NCBI GenBank assembly: GCA_003963235.1
Contig: RXKF01000022.1
Coordinates: 1 to 34,092 of the forward strand
DNA: 34,092 nucleotides
Reading direction: 5' to 3'
Origin: Rickettsiales bacterium
GTDB taxonomy: Bacteria; Pseudomonadota; Alphaproteobacteria; Rickettsiales; Rickettsiaceae
Each line of letters opens with the position of its first letter. Within the stretch, counting starts at the first letter, position 1. Positions 1-7,859 of this stretch are shown piece by piece. Made by a program: the position numbers and the translations under genes. The notes beneath the pieces are model-generated. The model had not been told where the DNA came from. It ran no database searches and saw only the letters and a list, made by a program, of their open reading frames with translations.

Positions 1-34
1 TAGATTGATTGATTAAGTCTTTACCCCTTTTCAT
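1..34 (-). CDS. 5' end of an unidentified gene, cut by the window edge
   Basis: Reading on the minus strand, a consensus AGGAGG ribosome-binding site (positions 47-42) sits 7 bases before an ATG at 34-32. The frame then stays open to the window edge and gives MKRGKDLINQS. An earlier ATG at 41-39 abuts the binding site and meets a stop after six codons, so the ATG at 34 is the likely start. Eleven residues are too few to name the protein. It lies downstream of rpsF-rpsR-rplI on the same strand but is separated by 187 bases holding a palindrome, so it may be a separate transcription unit. Confidence 0.55.
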   Translation of the reverse strand, partial: MKRGKDLINQS

Positions 35-121
35 ATGGCATCCTCCTAAAATAAAAAGATGCTATACAAAAACAATCTTAAGTTCTATGCTTTTATTTAT
101 TTTTCTTTAAGTTGAAGCCAT

Positions 122-135
122 TGAGCGAACGCTCA
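122..135. promoter_or_regulatory. Perfect palindrome, operator-like (TGAGCG-AA-CGCTCA)
   Basis: Six bases, a two-base centre and the exact reverse complement of the six bases form a 14-base palindrome, GC-rich in a very AT-rich spacer. It lies between rplI and the start of the next minus-strand gene (34-32). No U-tract follows on either strand, so it is not a standard terminator. Its size and symmetry fit an operator for a dimeric repressor such as a TetR-type protein. That is inference; no regulator gene is visible here. Confidence 0.4.
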
Positions 136-221
136 CTTAAAAATTATAAAAAAAAAGATAAACACAAATTATGTATTTATCTCTTTTTAAAATATAATAT
201 CTAAATTTTCAGAAGATTTAT

Positions 222-800
222 TTAATTAACTGAAGCATTGTTTTTTATTTCATTTAAGCTTTGATGCTCGATTGCATTCAACTCATCCTCTTTTTGTATT
301 TCTTCTTTTTTACCACCTTCTTTAAATTCCTTCAGCGCGTCTTGAGCTTCAGAATCAGTTTTAGCAATAACGATTAAAATATTTGTAGTTACTTCCGAAT
401 GAAGACTAACTTGAACCTCGTAAACACCATTAAATTTAATTGGGTTCTCTAAAAGAATATTTGCATAATTAAGATTGATATCTGTAATTTTAGTTAGTTC
501 AGCAGCGATTGCTTTGCTACTAACTGAGCCAAATAATCTACCATCAGCAGCAGACTGCGTAACAAAAGTTAAATGCTTCCCCTTCAAAGAATCAGCAACT
601 TTTTCAGCTAGTATTTTGCTTTGTTTGTTTTTTTCTTCTAATTCATTTTTTTGAGTAGAAAATTTTGCTACATTGTCGCGCGTAGCTCTAATAGCAAGCT
701 CCTGAGGAATTAAATAATTGCGACCAAAGCCATCGGCAACATTTACAGTATCACCTATTTTTCCCAGTTTTCTTACTGATTTAACTAAAATAACTTGCAT
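222..800 (-). CDS. rplI: Large-subunit ribosomal protein bL9
   Basis: L9 binds 23S rRNA at the base of the L1 stalk and helps reading-frame fidelity. The N-terminal signature is clear: GKIGDTVNVADGFGRNYLIP at residues 13-32, followed by the long connecting helix (about 40-75) and the C-terminal domain with DGRLFGSVSS at 86-95. At 192 residues it is longer than the E. coli protein (about 149). The extra part, from about residue 148, is a Lys/Glu/Asn-rich tail. It is the last gene of the rpsF-rpsR-rplI operon on the minus strand, 47 bases after rpsR. No clear ribosome-binding site precedes the ATG. Confidence 0.97.
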   Translation of the reverse strand: MQVILVKSVRKLGKIGDTVNVADGFGRNYLIPQELAIRATRDNVAKFSTQKNELEEKNKQSKILAEKVADSLKGKHLTFVTQSAADGRLFGSVSSKAIAAELTKITDINLNYANILLENPIKFNGVYEVQVSLHSEVTTNILIVIAKTDSEAQDALKEFKEGGKKEEIQKEDELNAIEHQSLNEIKNNASVN

Positions 801-847
801 AATTATATATTTATAAATTTCAAATAATATTGACTTTTAATCTAAGC

Positions 848-1138
848 TTATCTACCTGTATAAACAAATGGTAATAAAGCTAGCGTTCTGCTATGTTTAA
901 TTGCCTTTTTTAAGGCTCTTTGTTTTTTTGCGCAAACATTAGTGATCCTACTTGGAAGCATTCTGCCACCTTCGGAAATAAATTTACCTAAAAGATCTGG
1001 ATCTTTATAGTCAATTACGCTAGCGTTTACATCAGAAAAAGGACAGCCCTTATTCTTTTTGAAAAATGTTTTACCATTATTTCTATCACCTGACATTTCA
1101 AATGATTTTTTTGATTCTGAAGAAAAATCTTGTGACAT
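848..1138 (-). CDS. rpsR: Small-subunit ribosomal protein bS18
   Basis: S18 forms a heterodimer with S6 on the platform of the 30S subunit. The family core is present: the [20 protein letters not shown] stretch (about residues 42-61), then PSRIT and a basic C-terminus with [14 protein letters not shown] that contacts 16S rRNA. At 96 residues it is slightly longer than the E. coli protein because of an N-terminal polar extension. It is the middle gene of rpsF-rpsR-rplI, 32 bases after rpsF. No strong ribosome-binding site is visible, so it may be translated by coupling. Confidence 0.97.
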   Translation of the reverse strand: MSQDFSSESKKSFEMSGDRNNGKTFFKKNKGCPFSDVNASVIDYKDPDLLGKFISEGGRMLPSRITNVCAKKQRALKKAIKHSRTLALLPFVYTGR

Positions 1139-1170
1139 AAATTTAATCTATTATGTTATTTAAAATAATT

Positions 1171-1539
1171 TTAATCTCTTGTTGATGTAACATCAACAAC
1201 ATTTTCATCCTCGGAACTTTTAGCTCTAAGAATCGGTGATACATCTTTGCTTATTTCATTTACACGAATAAGAGATGATCTAATTATACTTTCACTAAGT
1301 TTAATTTTTCTATTCATCTCATCAAGTGTTGGCTTGTCAGCTTCAATACCCATAAAATAATAATGACCTTTCTTATTATTCTGAATTTCATAAGCAAGAC
1401 TTCTTAAGCCCCAATATTCAGTTTTAATAATTTTACCACCAAGGTCGGTAATAACTGTTTTAATATCGTTTGCAATTTTGTCTACATCAGCTGATGATAC
1501 ATCCTGACGAATAATAATAATGGACTCATAAAATGCCAT
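1171..1539 (-). CDS. rpsF: Small-subunit ribosomal protein bS6
   Basis: S6 pairs with S18 in the central domain of the 30S subunit. The protein starts MAFYESIIIIRQDVS and shows the S6 ferredoxin-like core with IKTEYWGLRSLAYEIQNNKK and KGHYYFMGIEAD. I place the start at 1539, not at the longer open frame reaching 1623, because a GGAGA ribosome-binding site (1552-1548) stands 8 bases before this ATG and S6 proteins begin exactly here. The product is 122 residues. It is the first gene of the operon, with a promoter-like pair upstream. Confidence 0.96.
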   Translation of the reverse strand: MAFYESIIIIRQDVSSADVDKIANDIKTVITDLGGKIIKTEYWGLRSLAYEIQNNKKGHYYFMGIEADKPTLDEMNRKIKLSESIIRSSLIRVNEISKDVSPILRAKSSEDENVVDVTSTRD

Positions 1540-1564
1540 AAAAAGCGTCTCCAAATAAATAAGT

Positions 1565-1579
1565 GCTCTAAAATAGAGC
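1565..1579. other. Hairpin at the start of the rpsF leader
   Basis: GCTCTA-AAA-TAGAGC is a perfect 6-base stem with a 3-base loop, just downstream of the predicted -10 box of the rpsF promoter and overlapping the expected transcription start. It could protect the 5' end, act as an operator, or take part in autoregulation by S6/S18. I do not see the CCG-box structure described for other rpsF leaders, so no regulatory class is claimed. Confidence 0.3.
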
Positions 1580-1581
1580 CA

Positions 1582-1610
1582 TTTATACCAATTTAAACTA
1601 CTTAATTCAA
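1582..1610 (-). promoter_or_regulatory. Predicted sigma-70 promoter for rpsF-rpsR-rplI
   Basis: On the minus strand TTGAAT (1610-1605), a 17-base spacer and TATAAA (1587-1582) form a good sigma-70-type promoter. The expected start of transcription is near 1575, about 36 bases before the rpsF ATG. Confidence 0.5.
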
Positions 1611-1692
1611 GTACAATTTTCACTTATTGTGCAAAAATGTATTCAAATGGACATAAAGCAGAAAAAATAACACTTGGTTAATTGTGTTTTAC

Positions 1693-1720
1693 TTGGTTGT
1701 AATGATAAAAATAATATAAT
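1693..1720 (+). promoter_or_regulatory. Predicted sigma-70 promoter for the regulator/ABC/secD cluster
   Basis: TTGGTT (1693-1698), a 16-base spacer and a perfect TATAAT (1715-1720) lie about 50 bases before the start of the response-regulator gene. The -35 box is imperfect; the -10 box is consensus, though in AT-rich DNA chance matches are common. Confidence 0.4.
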
Positions 1721-1771
1721 AACTAACACTAACAAAGACAAATTGAATAATTAATAAGGAGATTGCTAAAC

Positions 1772-2464
1772 GTGTCAGATAAATTGCCACCAAAAATTCT
1801 GGTAGTAGAACCAGACGAACAAATGAATGCTAATATTTGTAACATGATTGAGAGATATTGGTTTAATGTAATTAGAGCTAGAGATTATGAAACAGCTTTA
1901 AAGTCTGCTGAGACAAATATACTTAATGTTGCAATCATCAGTTCAAGAATACCAAATCAATCTGCAAAAGAAATAGCGGTATCTTTAAGAAAAATTTCAC
2001 ATCAAAAAGAATTGCCTGTGGTATTTTTGATAGAGCAAGATGAATCAGCCGCTAATTATAATACAACTCAAGGTAATTATGAAGTTTTAGTTAGACCATT
2101 TACACCCATTGAGCTGATGACTTTAATTAGATCATTGCTTCGTAAATCTAATCCAATTTTTCAGGATAAGATAATTAAGTATAACGACATAAGCATGGAT
2201 CTATCAACTTTTCAGGTAACTAGAGCAAATAAATTAGTTCATTTAGGTCCCACAGAATTTAAAATTCTTCAATTATTTGTACTAAAACCTAAAAATATAT
2301 ATTCTCGTGCTGAAATAATTGATCATGTTTGGAATACCAGTAAAGATATTTCTCTTAGAACAATTGATGTACACATAAATAGAATCAGAATTTTAATGAA
2401 ACTTGACACTGATCGTTATCCACTTATTAAAACAATTAGATCTCGTGGCTATTGCTTGGATTAA
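1772..2464 (+). CDS. OmpR/PhoB-family response regulator with a degenerate receiver domain
   Basis: A receiver-like domain (about residues 6-118) is followed by an OmpR/PhoB winged-helix DNA-binding domain (about 128-229) with LGPTEFKILQLF, SRAEIIDHVW, RTIDVHINRIR and the C-terminal RSRGYCLD. I use the GTG at 1772 because AAGGAG (1756-1761) is 10 bases upstream; the in-frame TTG at 1763 is too close to it. The product is 230 residues. In the receiver, the phosphorylated Asp is replaced by Ser57 (VAIISSRIP where LLDxxLP is expected), the conserved Lys by Arg108 (VLVRPF), and the Ser/Thr switch by Ile. The acidic pair is E13/D15. It is therefore unlikely to be switched by ordinary phosphotransfer. 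The gene is divergent from rpsF and lies 50 bases before the ABC exporter, so it may regulate that cluster. No histidine kinase is nearby. Confidence 0.9.
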   Translation: MSDKLPPKILVVEPDEQMNANICNMIERYWFNVIRARDYETALKSAETNILNVAIISSRIPNQSAKEIAVSLRKISHQKELPVVFLIEQDESAANYNTTQGNYEVLVRPFTPIELMTLIRSLLRKSNPIFQDKIIKYNDISMDLSTFQVTRANKLVHLGPTEFKILQLFVLKPKNIYSRAEIIDHVWNTSKDISLRTIDVHINRIRILMKLDTDRYPLIKTIRSRGYCLD

Positions 2465-2514
2465 ATATTTCTGTATTGTTTTTTCTGTGTTAAATTTTTT
2501 TTGGAGTTCTACTT

Positions 2515-4281
2515 TTGCAAATTAAAGAAAATATACAGACAAAGCTAATTATTAAAAGACTATTGAAGGAGCATCTAACTCCTTATAGAAATAAAATATT
2601 TACAGCAATATTTTTTATGGTTATTGCTGCAGTTTGCGCTGCGGCAATAGTTAGATTAACAAAACCAATTATTGATAAGGTTCTAATTGAACATAATCAA
2701 GAAATGTTAATAATAATAACCTTCTTTATAATAGTTATATATACTATAAAAGGTTTTGCCGAATATTTCCAAGGCTACATTATTAAATATGTAGGTCAGC
2801 AAATTTTAACAGATCTACAAATGCAGATGTATCAGCATTTATTATATACTGATTTTCTTTTTATTCAGTCACAATCTTCTGGCAGATTAATCTCACGATT
2901 TACTAATGATATTGTTTTAATGCGGGGAGCGGTGTCTAATTTACTAATTGGTTGCGCCAAGCATTTACTATCAGTAATTTTTCTAATTAGCATAATGTTT
3001 AGTCTAGATCCTTTTTTGGCATCTTGTGTATTTTTAGCTTTTCCCGCCGCAATATATCCTATTCAGAAAATGGGTCGTAGGATGAGAGTAGTTACAGCTC
3101 AAGCACAAGAAGAACTTAGTAATTTTACAGCAAAACTTGATGAATCTTTTTACTCTATAAAAATTATTAAATCTTTTTGCACAGAAAAAAAAGAAGTGGT
3201 AAAAGCAAAAGATATTACTGCAAAGATTTTAAATTTTTATAAAAAGGCAGCAAAGCTTGATTCAATAGCATCTCCTATAATGGAAATATTAAGTGGCTTA
3301 ACCATTGTGAGTCTTATTTGGTACGGTAATTACGCGATTGCAAGTGATCGCATGACTACAGGTACGCTCTTTACGTTTATCACAGCTTTTGTTTCTGCTT
3401 ACAGACCTTTTAAAAGCCTAGTATCTTTAAATGTAAACTTACAAGAAGGTATTGCGGCAGCCAACCGAGTATTTAACATATTGGATTTAAAACCAACAAT
3501 CATTGACTCCATAGCAGCAAAGTCTTTTGAATTTAATAATCCTCAAATTGAATTTCAAAATATTGAGATGAAATTTGGCAATGATAAAATAGCCATAAAA
3601 GATTTTAATTTAAAAATTAACTCTGGAAGCACCTATGCTTTTGTTGGCAGCTCTGGTAGTGGAAAAACTTCAGTGACTAACATGCTTATTCGAATGTTTG
3701 ATCCAACAAATGGTTCAATTCTTATTAATGGTTGTGATATAAAATTAATAACTCTTGAGTCTTTAAGAAAGCAAATTGCATTAATTTCTCAAGACACAAT
3801 TTTATTTGATGCAACTGTTGCTGAAAATATCGCTTATGGATGTGAAAATGTTTCTATGCAGCAAATTGTCGCGGCTGCAAAACATGCTAGTGCTCATCAA
3901 TTTATTGAAATGCTCCCGCAGCAATATGATACTATATTAGGAACAGATGGAAGAACTTTGTCAGGTGGACAAAGACAAAGAATATCAATTGCTAGAGCTT
4001 TTTTAAAAGATGCTCCAATCTTAATACTAGACGAGGCCACAAGCGCTCTTGATCCAAATTCTGAAACTGCAATTCTTGAATCAATTACACTGCTTAGAAA
4101 GAATAAAACTACCTTAGTAATTTCTCATAGGCTCAGCTCTGTGGAAAATGCTGATCAAATCATTGTTATGAAAAATGGTCAGATCATTGAACAAGGAACT
4201 CATTCAGAACTATTAAGTTTGCACCACGAATATCACAAACTTTATAATAAGGAATTGAAAGAGATAAATAAGCATGTATAA
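2515..4281 (+). CDS. MsbA-type ABC exporter (fused membrane and ATPase domains)
   Basis: This is a half-transporter of the lipid/multidrug exporter family that works as a homodimer in the inner membrane. The first 330 residues hold about six hydrophobic segments (near 28-48, 64-85, 143-183 as a pair, 255-277, 282-298). The ATPase domain starts near 345 with Walker A GSSGSGKT (378-385), signature LSGGQ (482-486), Walker B LILD plus E507, and switch His538. The TTG start has GGAG 8 bases upstream. At 588 residues it matches MsbA (582 in E. coli), the flippase for lipid A core. Export of lipid A or phospholipid is the best guess, but these exporters are hard to separate by sequence. It sits between the regulator (50 bases) and yajC (36 bases). 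Confidence 0.9.
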   Translation: MQIKENIQTKLIIKRLLKEHLTPYRNKIFTAIFFMVIAAVCAAAIVRLTKPIIDKVLIEHNQEMLIIITFFIIVIYTIKGFAEYFQGYIIKYVGQQILTDLQMQMYQHLLYTDFLFIQSQSSGRLISRFTNDIVLMRGAVSNLLIGCAKHLLSVIFLISIMFSLDPFLASCVFLAFPAAIYPIQKMGRRMRVVTAQAQEELSNFTAKLDESFYSIKIIKSFCTEKKEVVKAKDITAKILNFYKKAAKLDSIASPIMEILSGLTIVSLIWYGNYAIASDRMTTGTLFTFITAFVSAYRPFKSLVSLNVNLQEGIAAANRVFNILDLKPTIIDSIAAKSFEFNNPQIEFQNIEMKFGNDKIAIKDFNLKINSGSTYAFVGSSGSGKTSVTNMLIRMFDPTNGSILINGCDIKLITLESLRKQIALISQDTILFDATVAENIAYGCENVSMQQIVAAAKHASAHQFIEMLPQQYDTILGTDGRTLSGGQRQRISIARAFLKDAPILILDEATSALDPNSETAILESITLLRKNKTTLVISHRLSSVENADQIIVMKNGQIIEQGTHSELLSLHHEYHKLYNKELKEINKHV

Positions 4282-4317
4282 TGACTTGATTAAAAAATAA
4301 ATAACTAAGGATATTAT

Positions 4318-4689
4318 ATGGATACAGAAAACACGATTGTTAATACAGATACTATAACTCTGCAAGATACGAACGCACCAGTTGCACCTCCTTCAGCTCA
4401 AACAAACTGGCCGAGCATGATCCCAATGGTTCTAATCTTTATTGTATTTTACTTTTTACTAATAAGACCTCAGGATAAGCGTCGTCGTGCTCAAGAAGCA
4501 TTAGTTTCAGGTGTAAAAAAAGGCGAAGAAGTGATGACTAATTCTGGTTTATTTGGCATTGTCACTTCAATCAATGATAGTGATAATACTATAATGGTTA
4601 GAGTTGCAAAAGATGTAGAGATTAAAATTCTTAAAAGCGCTATTGCTAATATTGTTAGTAGAAGCAATAAAGAAGAAAAAAATAAATAG
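4318..4689 (+). CDS. yajC: Sec translocon accessory protein YajC
   Basis: YajC is a small inner-membrane protein that associates with SecD-SecF and SecYEG. The sequence has an N-terminal periplasmic tail rich in Thr, Asn and Pro, one membrane helix (about residues 35-53, ending YFLLIRPQDKRRR, the family signature) and a cytoplasmic domain with GVKKGEEVMTNSGLFGIV. AAGG (4307-4310) is 7 bases before the ATG. Length is 123 residues, normal for the family. secD follows 84 bases downstream, as in most bacteria. Confidence 0.95.
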   Translation: MDTENTIVNTDTITLQDTNAPVAPPSAQTNWPSMIPMVLIFIVFYFLLIRPQDKRRRAQEALVSGVKKGEEVMTNSGLFGIVTSINDSDNTIMVRVAKDVEIKILKSAIANIVSRSNKEEKNK

Positions 4690-4693
4690 TAAT

Positions 4694-4728
4694 TAATATA
4701 CGCTTTGTTATTTATAAAGCGTATATTA
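4694..4728. other. 13-base perfect hairpin between yajC and secD
   Basis: TAATATACGCTTT and its exact reverse complement are separated by a 9-base loop. No run of T follows on either strand, so it does not look like a classical intrinsic terminator. It may stabilise the yajC 3' end, mark an RNA-processing site, or reduce read-through into secD. Confidence 0.55.
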
Positions 4729-4773
4729 TATATAACCCTATGCAAAAACAATTTATTACAAAAAATATCAGAT

Positions 4774-6318
4774 ATGAATAAAATATCTTCATGGAAACTG
4801 TTAAGTTCAATTTTCCTCACACTTATATCTTTATTATATATGGTGCCAAATCTTACTAATATTAAAGCCTCATGGATTCCAACAGAAAAAATAAATTTAG
4901 GCCTTGATTTAAGAGGTGGGTCTCATTTGCTTTTAAGTGTTGATTTTGATAGCTATATGAATGATGTGACTAATTCAGTAGCAGAATCTTTAAAGAAATA
5001 TCTTCGCGATGAGAAAATTGGTTATAGAAATCTTGAAGTTGTTCAAAATAAAATTAGCTTTCAATATCGCAAATTAGAAGATACAGAAAATATTAAAAGA
5101 ATTATTAAGAATATAGATCCTAATATTTCATATGCTAATGAAAATGATAGTTTCATAATTTATTATAGTGAATATGCTATAAACCAAATTCAAGATAGAG
5201 TAATTGACCAATCGATTGAAATAGTTCGAATGAGAGTCGACAGCACTGGAACAAAAGAGCCAAATATTCAACGCCAAGGAGTAGCTAATATTCTATTACA
5301 AGTACCTGGTGAAGAAAATCCTGGAGAACTAAAAAGAGTTTTAGGTAAAACTGCAAAACTTACTTTTCATTTAGTTGATGAACAAGCTGATTTAGGTCGA
5401 GCAATTAATGGTCAAGTTCCTGCTGGCTCAAGATTAGTTAAATTTGAAGATGGTCAAAATTCATTAGTAATCAAGAAAAAAGCAGTTATAACTGGTGATC
5501 AATTAAATAATGCCCAAGCTCAGTTTCAAGATGCAGTTCCAGTTGTTCATTTTTCGATGAATCATGTTGGAGCTAAAAAATTTGCTGAAGTTACAACCAA
5601 AAATACTGGCAAGCGTTTAGCAATTATTCTTGATGATAAAGTTTTGAGCGCGCCATCTATTAATTCTCCAATTACTGGAGGAGATGGTATTATTTCTGGT
5701 AGTTTTACCGTTGATTCTGCAACTGAGCTTGCTTTAATGTTACGTGCTGGAGCACTACCTGCTCCATTAAAAGTCATTGAAGAGCGATCAATTGGCCCAA
5801 ATCTTGGAGCTGATTCGATTCAATCAGGTAAACTTGCGGCTTTGGTTGGATTCCTGCTTGTAGTAGTGTTTATGCTGCTTTCATACGGAATGCTTGGTAT
5901 ATTTGCAAATATTACTTTGATGATTGCACTTTTATACATATTTGCACTTTTGTCAATTTTACAAGCTACCTTAACTCTCCCAGGTATTGCAGGAATTATT
6001 TTAACAATTGGGATGGCAGTTGATGCTAATGTTTTAATATATGAGCGAATTAAAGAGGAGCTACAAAAAGGTTGCTCTAATTTATTTGCAGTTAAGATGG
6101 GTTTTGATTCAGCCTTTACTACTATTGTTGACTCTAATATCACCACTCTAATTGCTGCTTTTTTACTATATACATTTGGTGTGGGTGCTATTAAGGGTTT
6201 TGCTGTTACTTTAACTATTGGCGTTATATCATCTATGTATGGTGCATTAGTAATCACTAAGTTAATGATTGATATTTGGCTTAAATATTGCAAACCAAAA
6301 AGCTTAGGATTGTTGTAG
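4774..6318 (+). CDS. secD: Protein translocase subunit SecD
   Basis: SecD works with SecF in the inner membrane and uses the proton gradient to pull secreted proteins through SecYEG. One membrane helix lies near residues 8-27, followed by the family motif NLGLDLRGGSHLLL and the large periplasmic domain. The C-terminal half carries five further membrane segments with GPNLGADSI and GMAVDANVLIYERIKEEL, both diagnostic of SecD. I choose the ATG at 4774 (514 residues) because the frame upstream runs through the hairpin and reads unlike SecD. The ribosome-binding site is weak. secF is not adjacent: an intrinsic terminator follows. Confidence 0.96.
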   Translation: MNKISSWKLLSSIFLTLISLLYMVPNLTNIKASWIPTEKINLGLDLRGGSHLLLSVDFDSYMNDVTNSVAESLKKYLRDEKIGYRNLEVVQNKISFQYRKLEDTENIKRIIKNIDPNISYANENDSFIIYYSEYAINQIQDRVIDQSIEIVRMRVDSTGTKEPNIQRQGVANILLQVPGEENPGELKRVLGKTAKLTFHLVDEQADLGRAINGQVPAGSRLVKFEDGQNSLVIKKKAVITGDQLNNAQAQFQDAVPVVHFSMNHVGAKKFAEVTTKNTGKRLAIILDDKVLSAPSINSPITGGDGIISGSFTVDSATELALMLRAGALPAPLKVIEERSIGPNLGADSIQSGKLAALVGFLLVVVFMLLSYGMLGIFANITLMIALLYIFALLSILQATLTLPGIAGIILTIGMAVDANVLIYERIKEELQKGCSNLFAVKMGFDSAFTTIVDSNITTLIAAFLLYTFGVGAIKGFAVTLTIGVISSMYGALVITKLMIDIWLKYCKPKSLGLL

Positions 6319-6347
6319 ATCAAAGAATTTTGAGATTAACATACGTT

Positions 6348-6377
6348 CCTAAAAACATGATGTCTTTTAGGTTTTTT
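6348..6377 (+). terminator. Intrinsic terminator after secD
   Basis: CCTAAAA (6348-6354) pairs with TTTTAGG (6365-6371), with an inner ACA/TGT pairing, and six T follow at once (6372-6377). It is 30 bases past the secD stop and should end the regulator-exporter-yajC-secD transcript. Confidence 0.75.
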
Positions 6378-6684
6378 ATACTTATCTCGAATTAGCGTTA
6401 TACTCAGGTAAACTATCAATTTCTTGAAAACTTTGATACATCACACATAAATTCCGTAAGAATATTACACATAACTATGTGCGCTCAAAATTCTTGTAAT
6501 ACTGCCTCTAAACTTATACCAAAAAATTTTCTAGTTCAGCACCAACTTTGAATCTTTTATAACTTTGAATCTTTTATAGCATTCTTCAATCCACCTTAAC
6601 TTCTATGGATTTCTTAAACATATACAAATCTCGTAGATTTCCTTAAGCATACAATATTATTACAATGCAGAAACTTTATAATTG
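6378..6684. other. Non-coding spacer between secD and the glycosyltransferase
   Basis: I see no gene in this stretch. It holds nested inverted repeats around 6466-6506 (inner CACATA-AC-TATGTG, outer AAGAAT/ATTCTT) and a tandem 17-base repeat at 6544-6577. The short frames on the minus strand are all interrupted by stops. It could be decayed coding sequence or an old insertion; the sequence itself does not say which. Confidence 0.5.
6544..6577. repeat. Tandem repeat, 2 copies of a 17-base unit
   Basis: The unit AACTTTGAATCTTTTAT occurs twice back to back with no mismatch (6544-6560 and 6561-6577). It probably arose by a recent slippage duplication. Confidence 0.9.
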
Positions 6685-7836
6685 TCAATCAACTTCATTG
6701 TAGATATTCAAAGTTTTCTCAAGCATTAATTTTAATGAAAAGTCTTTGATCACACTGGCTCTTGCAGCTTGAGTTATCTCTTTTTCTTTCTCGGTCCCAA
6801 GAATTTCTAAAGCTAGCTGAATTTTTTTAGCAAGATCTACGCTATTTTTTGGCTGGACATGAAAACCAGTTACATTATCTTGAATAGTCTCGCAGGCGCC
6901 ACCAATATTAGTTGCTATGACAATTTTTTCCATTGATTGTGCTTCAATTATAGTACGACCAAATGCTTCAGGTTCAATAGAAGTTGAAAGAACAATATCT
7001 GCAATGCCATAAAGTCCTAGCATATTTGGCTCATTACCAAATAACTGCACACGATTTTGCAATTTATATTCACGTATTTTATCCTGAATATTGTTAACAA
7101 AATGTGGATGCTTTGATAAGTCACCAGCTAAGATACAATAAAAATTCAGATCCTTGATTTTATTTAAAGCCTCAATTAAATATAAATGTCCTTTCCACCT
7201 AGTCATTCTAGATGGCAATAATATTATTGGACTATTAATTGGTACGTTATATTTTTCTCTAAATTTATATAAAATTTCATCTGATAAATGTTGTTTAGAA
7301 AATTCTGCATGATTTACACCACGATGAATTACTACAATTTTTTCTTTATCTTTTATTTTATAATTTTCAATTATATGAGTTGAAACAAAATTTGAAACAG
7401 CAATAACCTTAATTCCTTCAGTCATTATACTATTATAATATTTCTTAATTCTATTTTTGAAATTATATATTCCATGAAAAGTGGTAATTAATTTTATCTT
7501 AGTTGATTTAGCAGCTAAGTAACAGCTCCATGCTGGTGCTCTTGAACGTGCATGGATTATATCTACATTATGCAAACGAATAATATCAGCAATTTTTCCA
7601 GCGTTACGCCATATGGTAAAAGGGTTTTTGCTAGCAACATCAAGATGAATATGAAGTGAACCTTCTTGTTCTAATTTATCCACAAGTGTACCACCATTGG
7701 ATATGACAATTGATACATTTCCAGATTCAACAACTTTTTTTGCAATTTCCAATGTCCCACGTTCAACGCCACCACTTGTTAGCGCTGGTATTACTTGCAG
7801 AATAGTTTTTTTATGATATTTTTTTTCTACATCCAT
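6685..7836 (-). CDS. GT4-family glycosyltransferase
   Basis: The 383-residue protein has the two-Rossmann (GT-B) layout of GT4 retaining glycosyltransferases. The N-terminal half has the glycine motif near 18-25 (LTSGGVER) and the acceptor-side THxR-like region DIIHARSRAP. The C-terminal half has the phosphate-binding pair R210/K215 (RMTRWKGH) and the E-x7-E motif with E290 and E298 (EAFGRTIIE). There is no membrane span or signal peptide, so it acts on the cytoplasmic face. A sugar transfer in lipopolysaccharide or surface polysaccharide assembly is the likely role; donor and acceptor cannot be read. It is divergent from the hydrolase gene with only 23 bases between the starts, and no ribosome-binding site is evident. 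Confidence 0.88.
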   Translation of the reverse strand: MDVEKKYHKKTILQVIPALTSGGVERGTLEIAKKVVESGNVSIVISNGGTLVDKLEQEGSLHIHLDVASKNPFTIWRNAGKIADIIRLHNVDIIHARSRAPAWSCYLAAKSTKIKLITTFHGIYNFKNRIKKYYNSIMTEGIKVIAVSNFVSTHIIENYKIKDKEKIVVIHRGVNHAEFSKQHLSDEILYKFREKYNVPINSPIILLPSRMTRWKGHLYLIEALNKIKDLNFYCILAGDLSKHPHFVNNIQDKIREYKLQNRVQLFGNEPNMLGLYGIADIVLSTSIEPEAFGRTIIEAQSMEKIVIATNIGGACETIQDNVTGFHVQPKNSVDLAKKIQLALEILGTEKEKEITQAARASVIKDFSLKLMLEKTLNIYNEVD

Positions 7837-7859
7837 ATTAATATTAAAATTTGTTACTA

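Noticed and set aside
4491..4820. Minus-strand frame across the yajC end and secD start
   Set aside because: Antisense to two well-recognised genes; the coding frames of yajC and secD explain the sequence.
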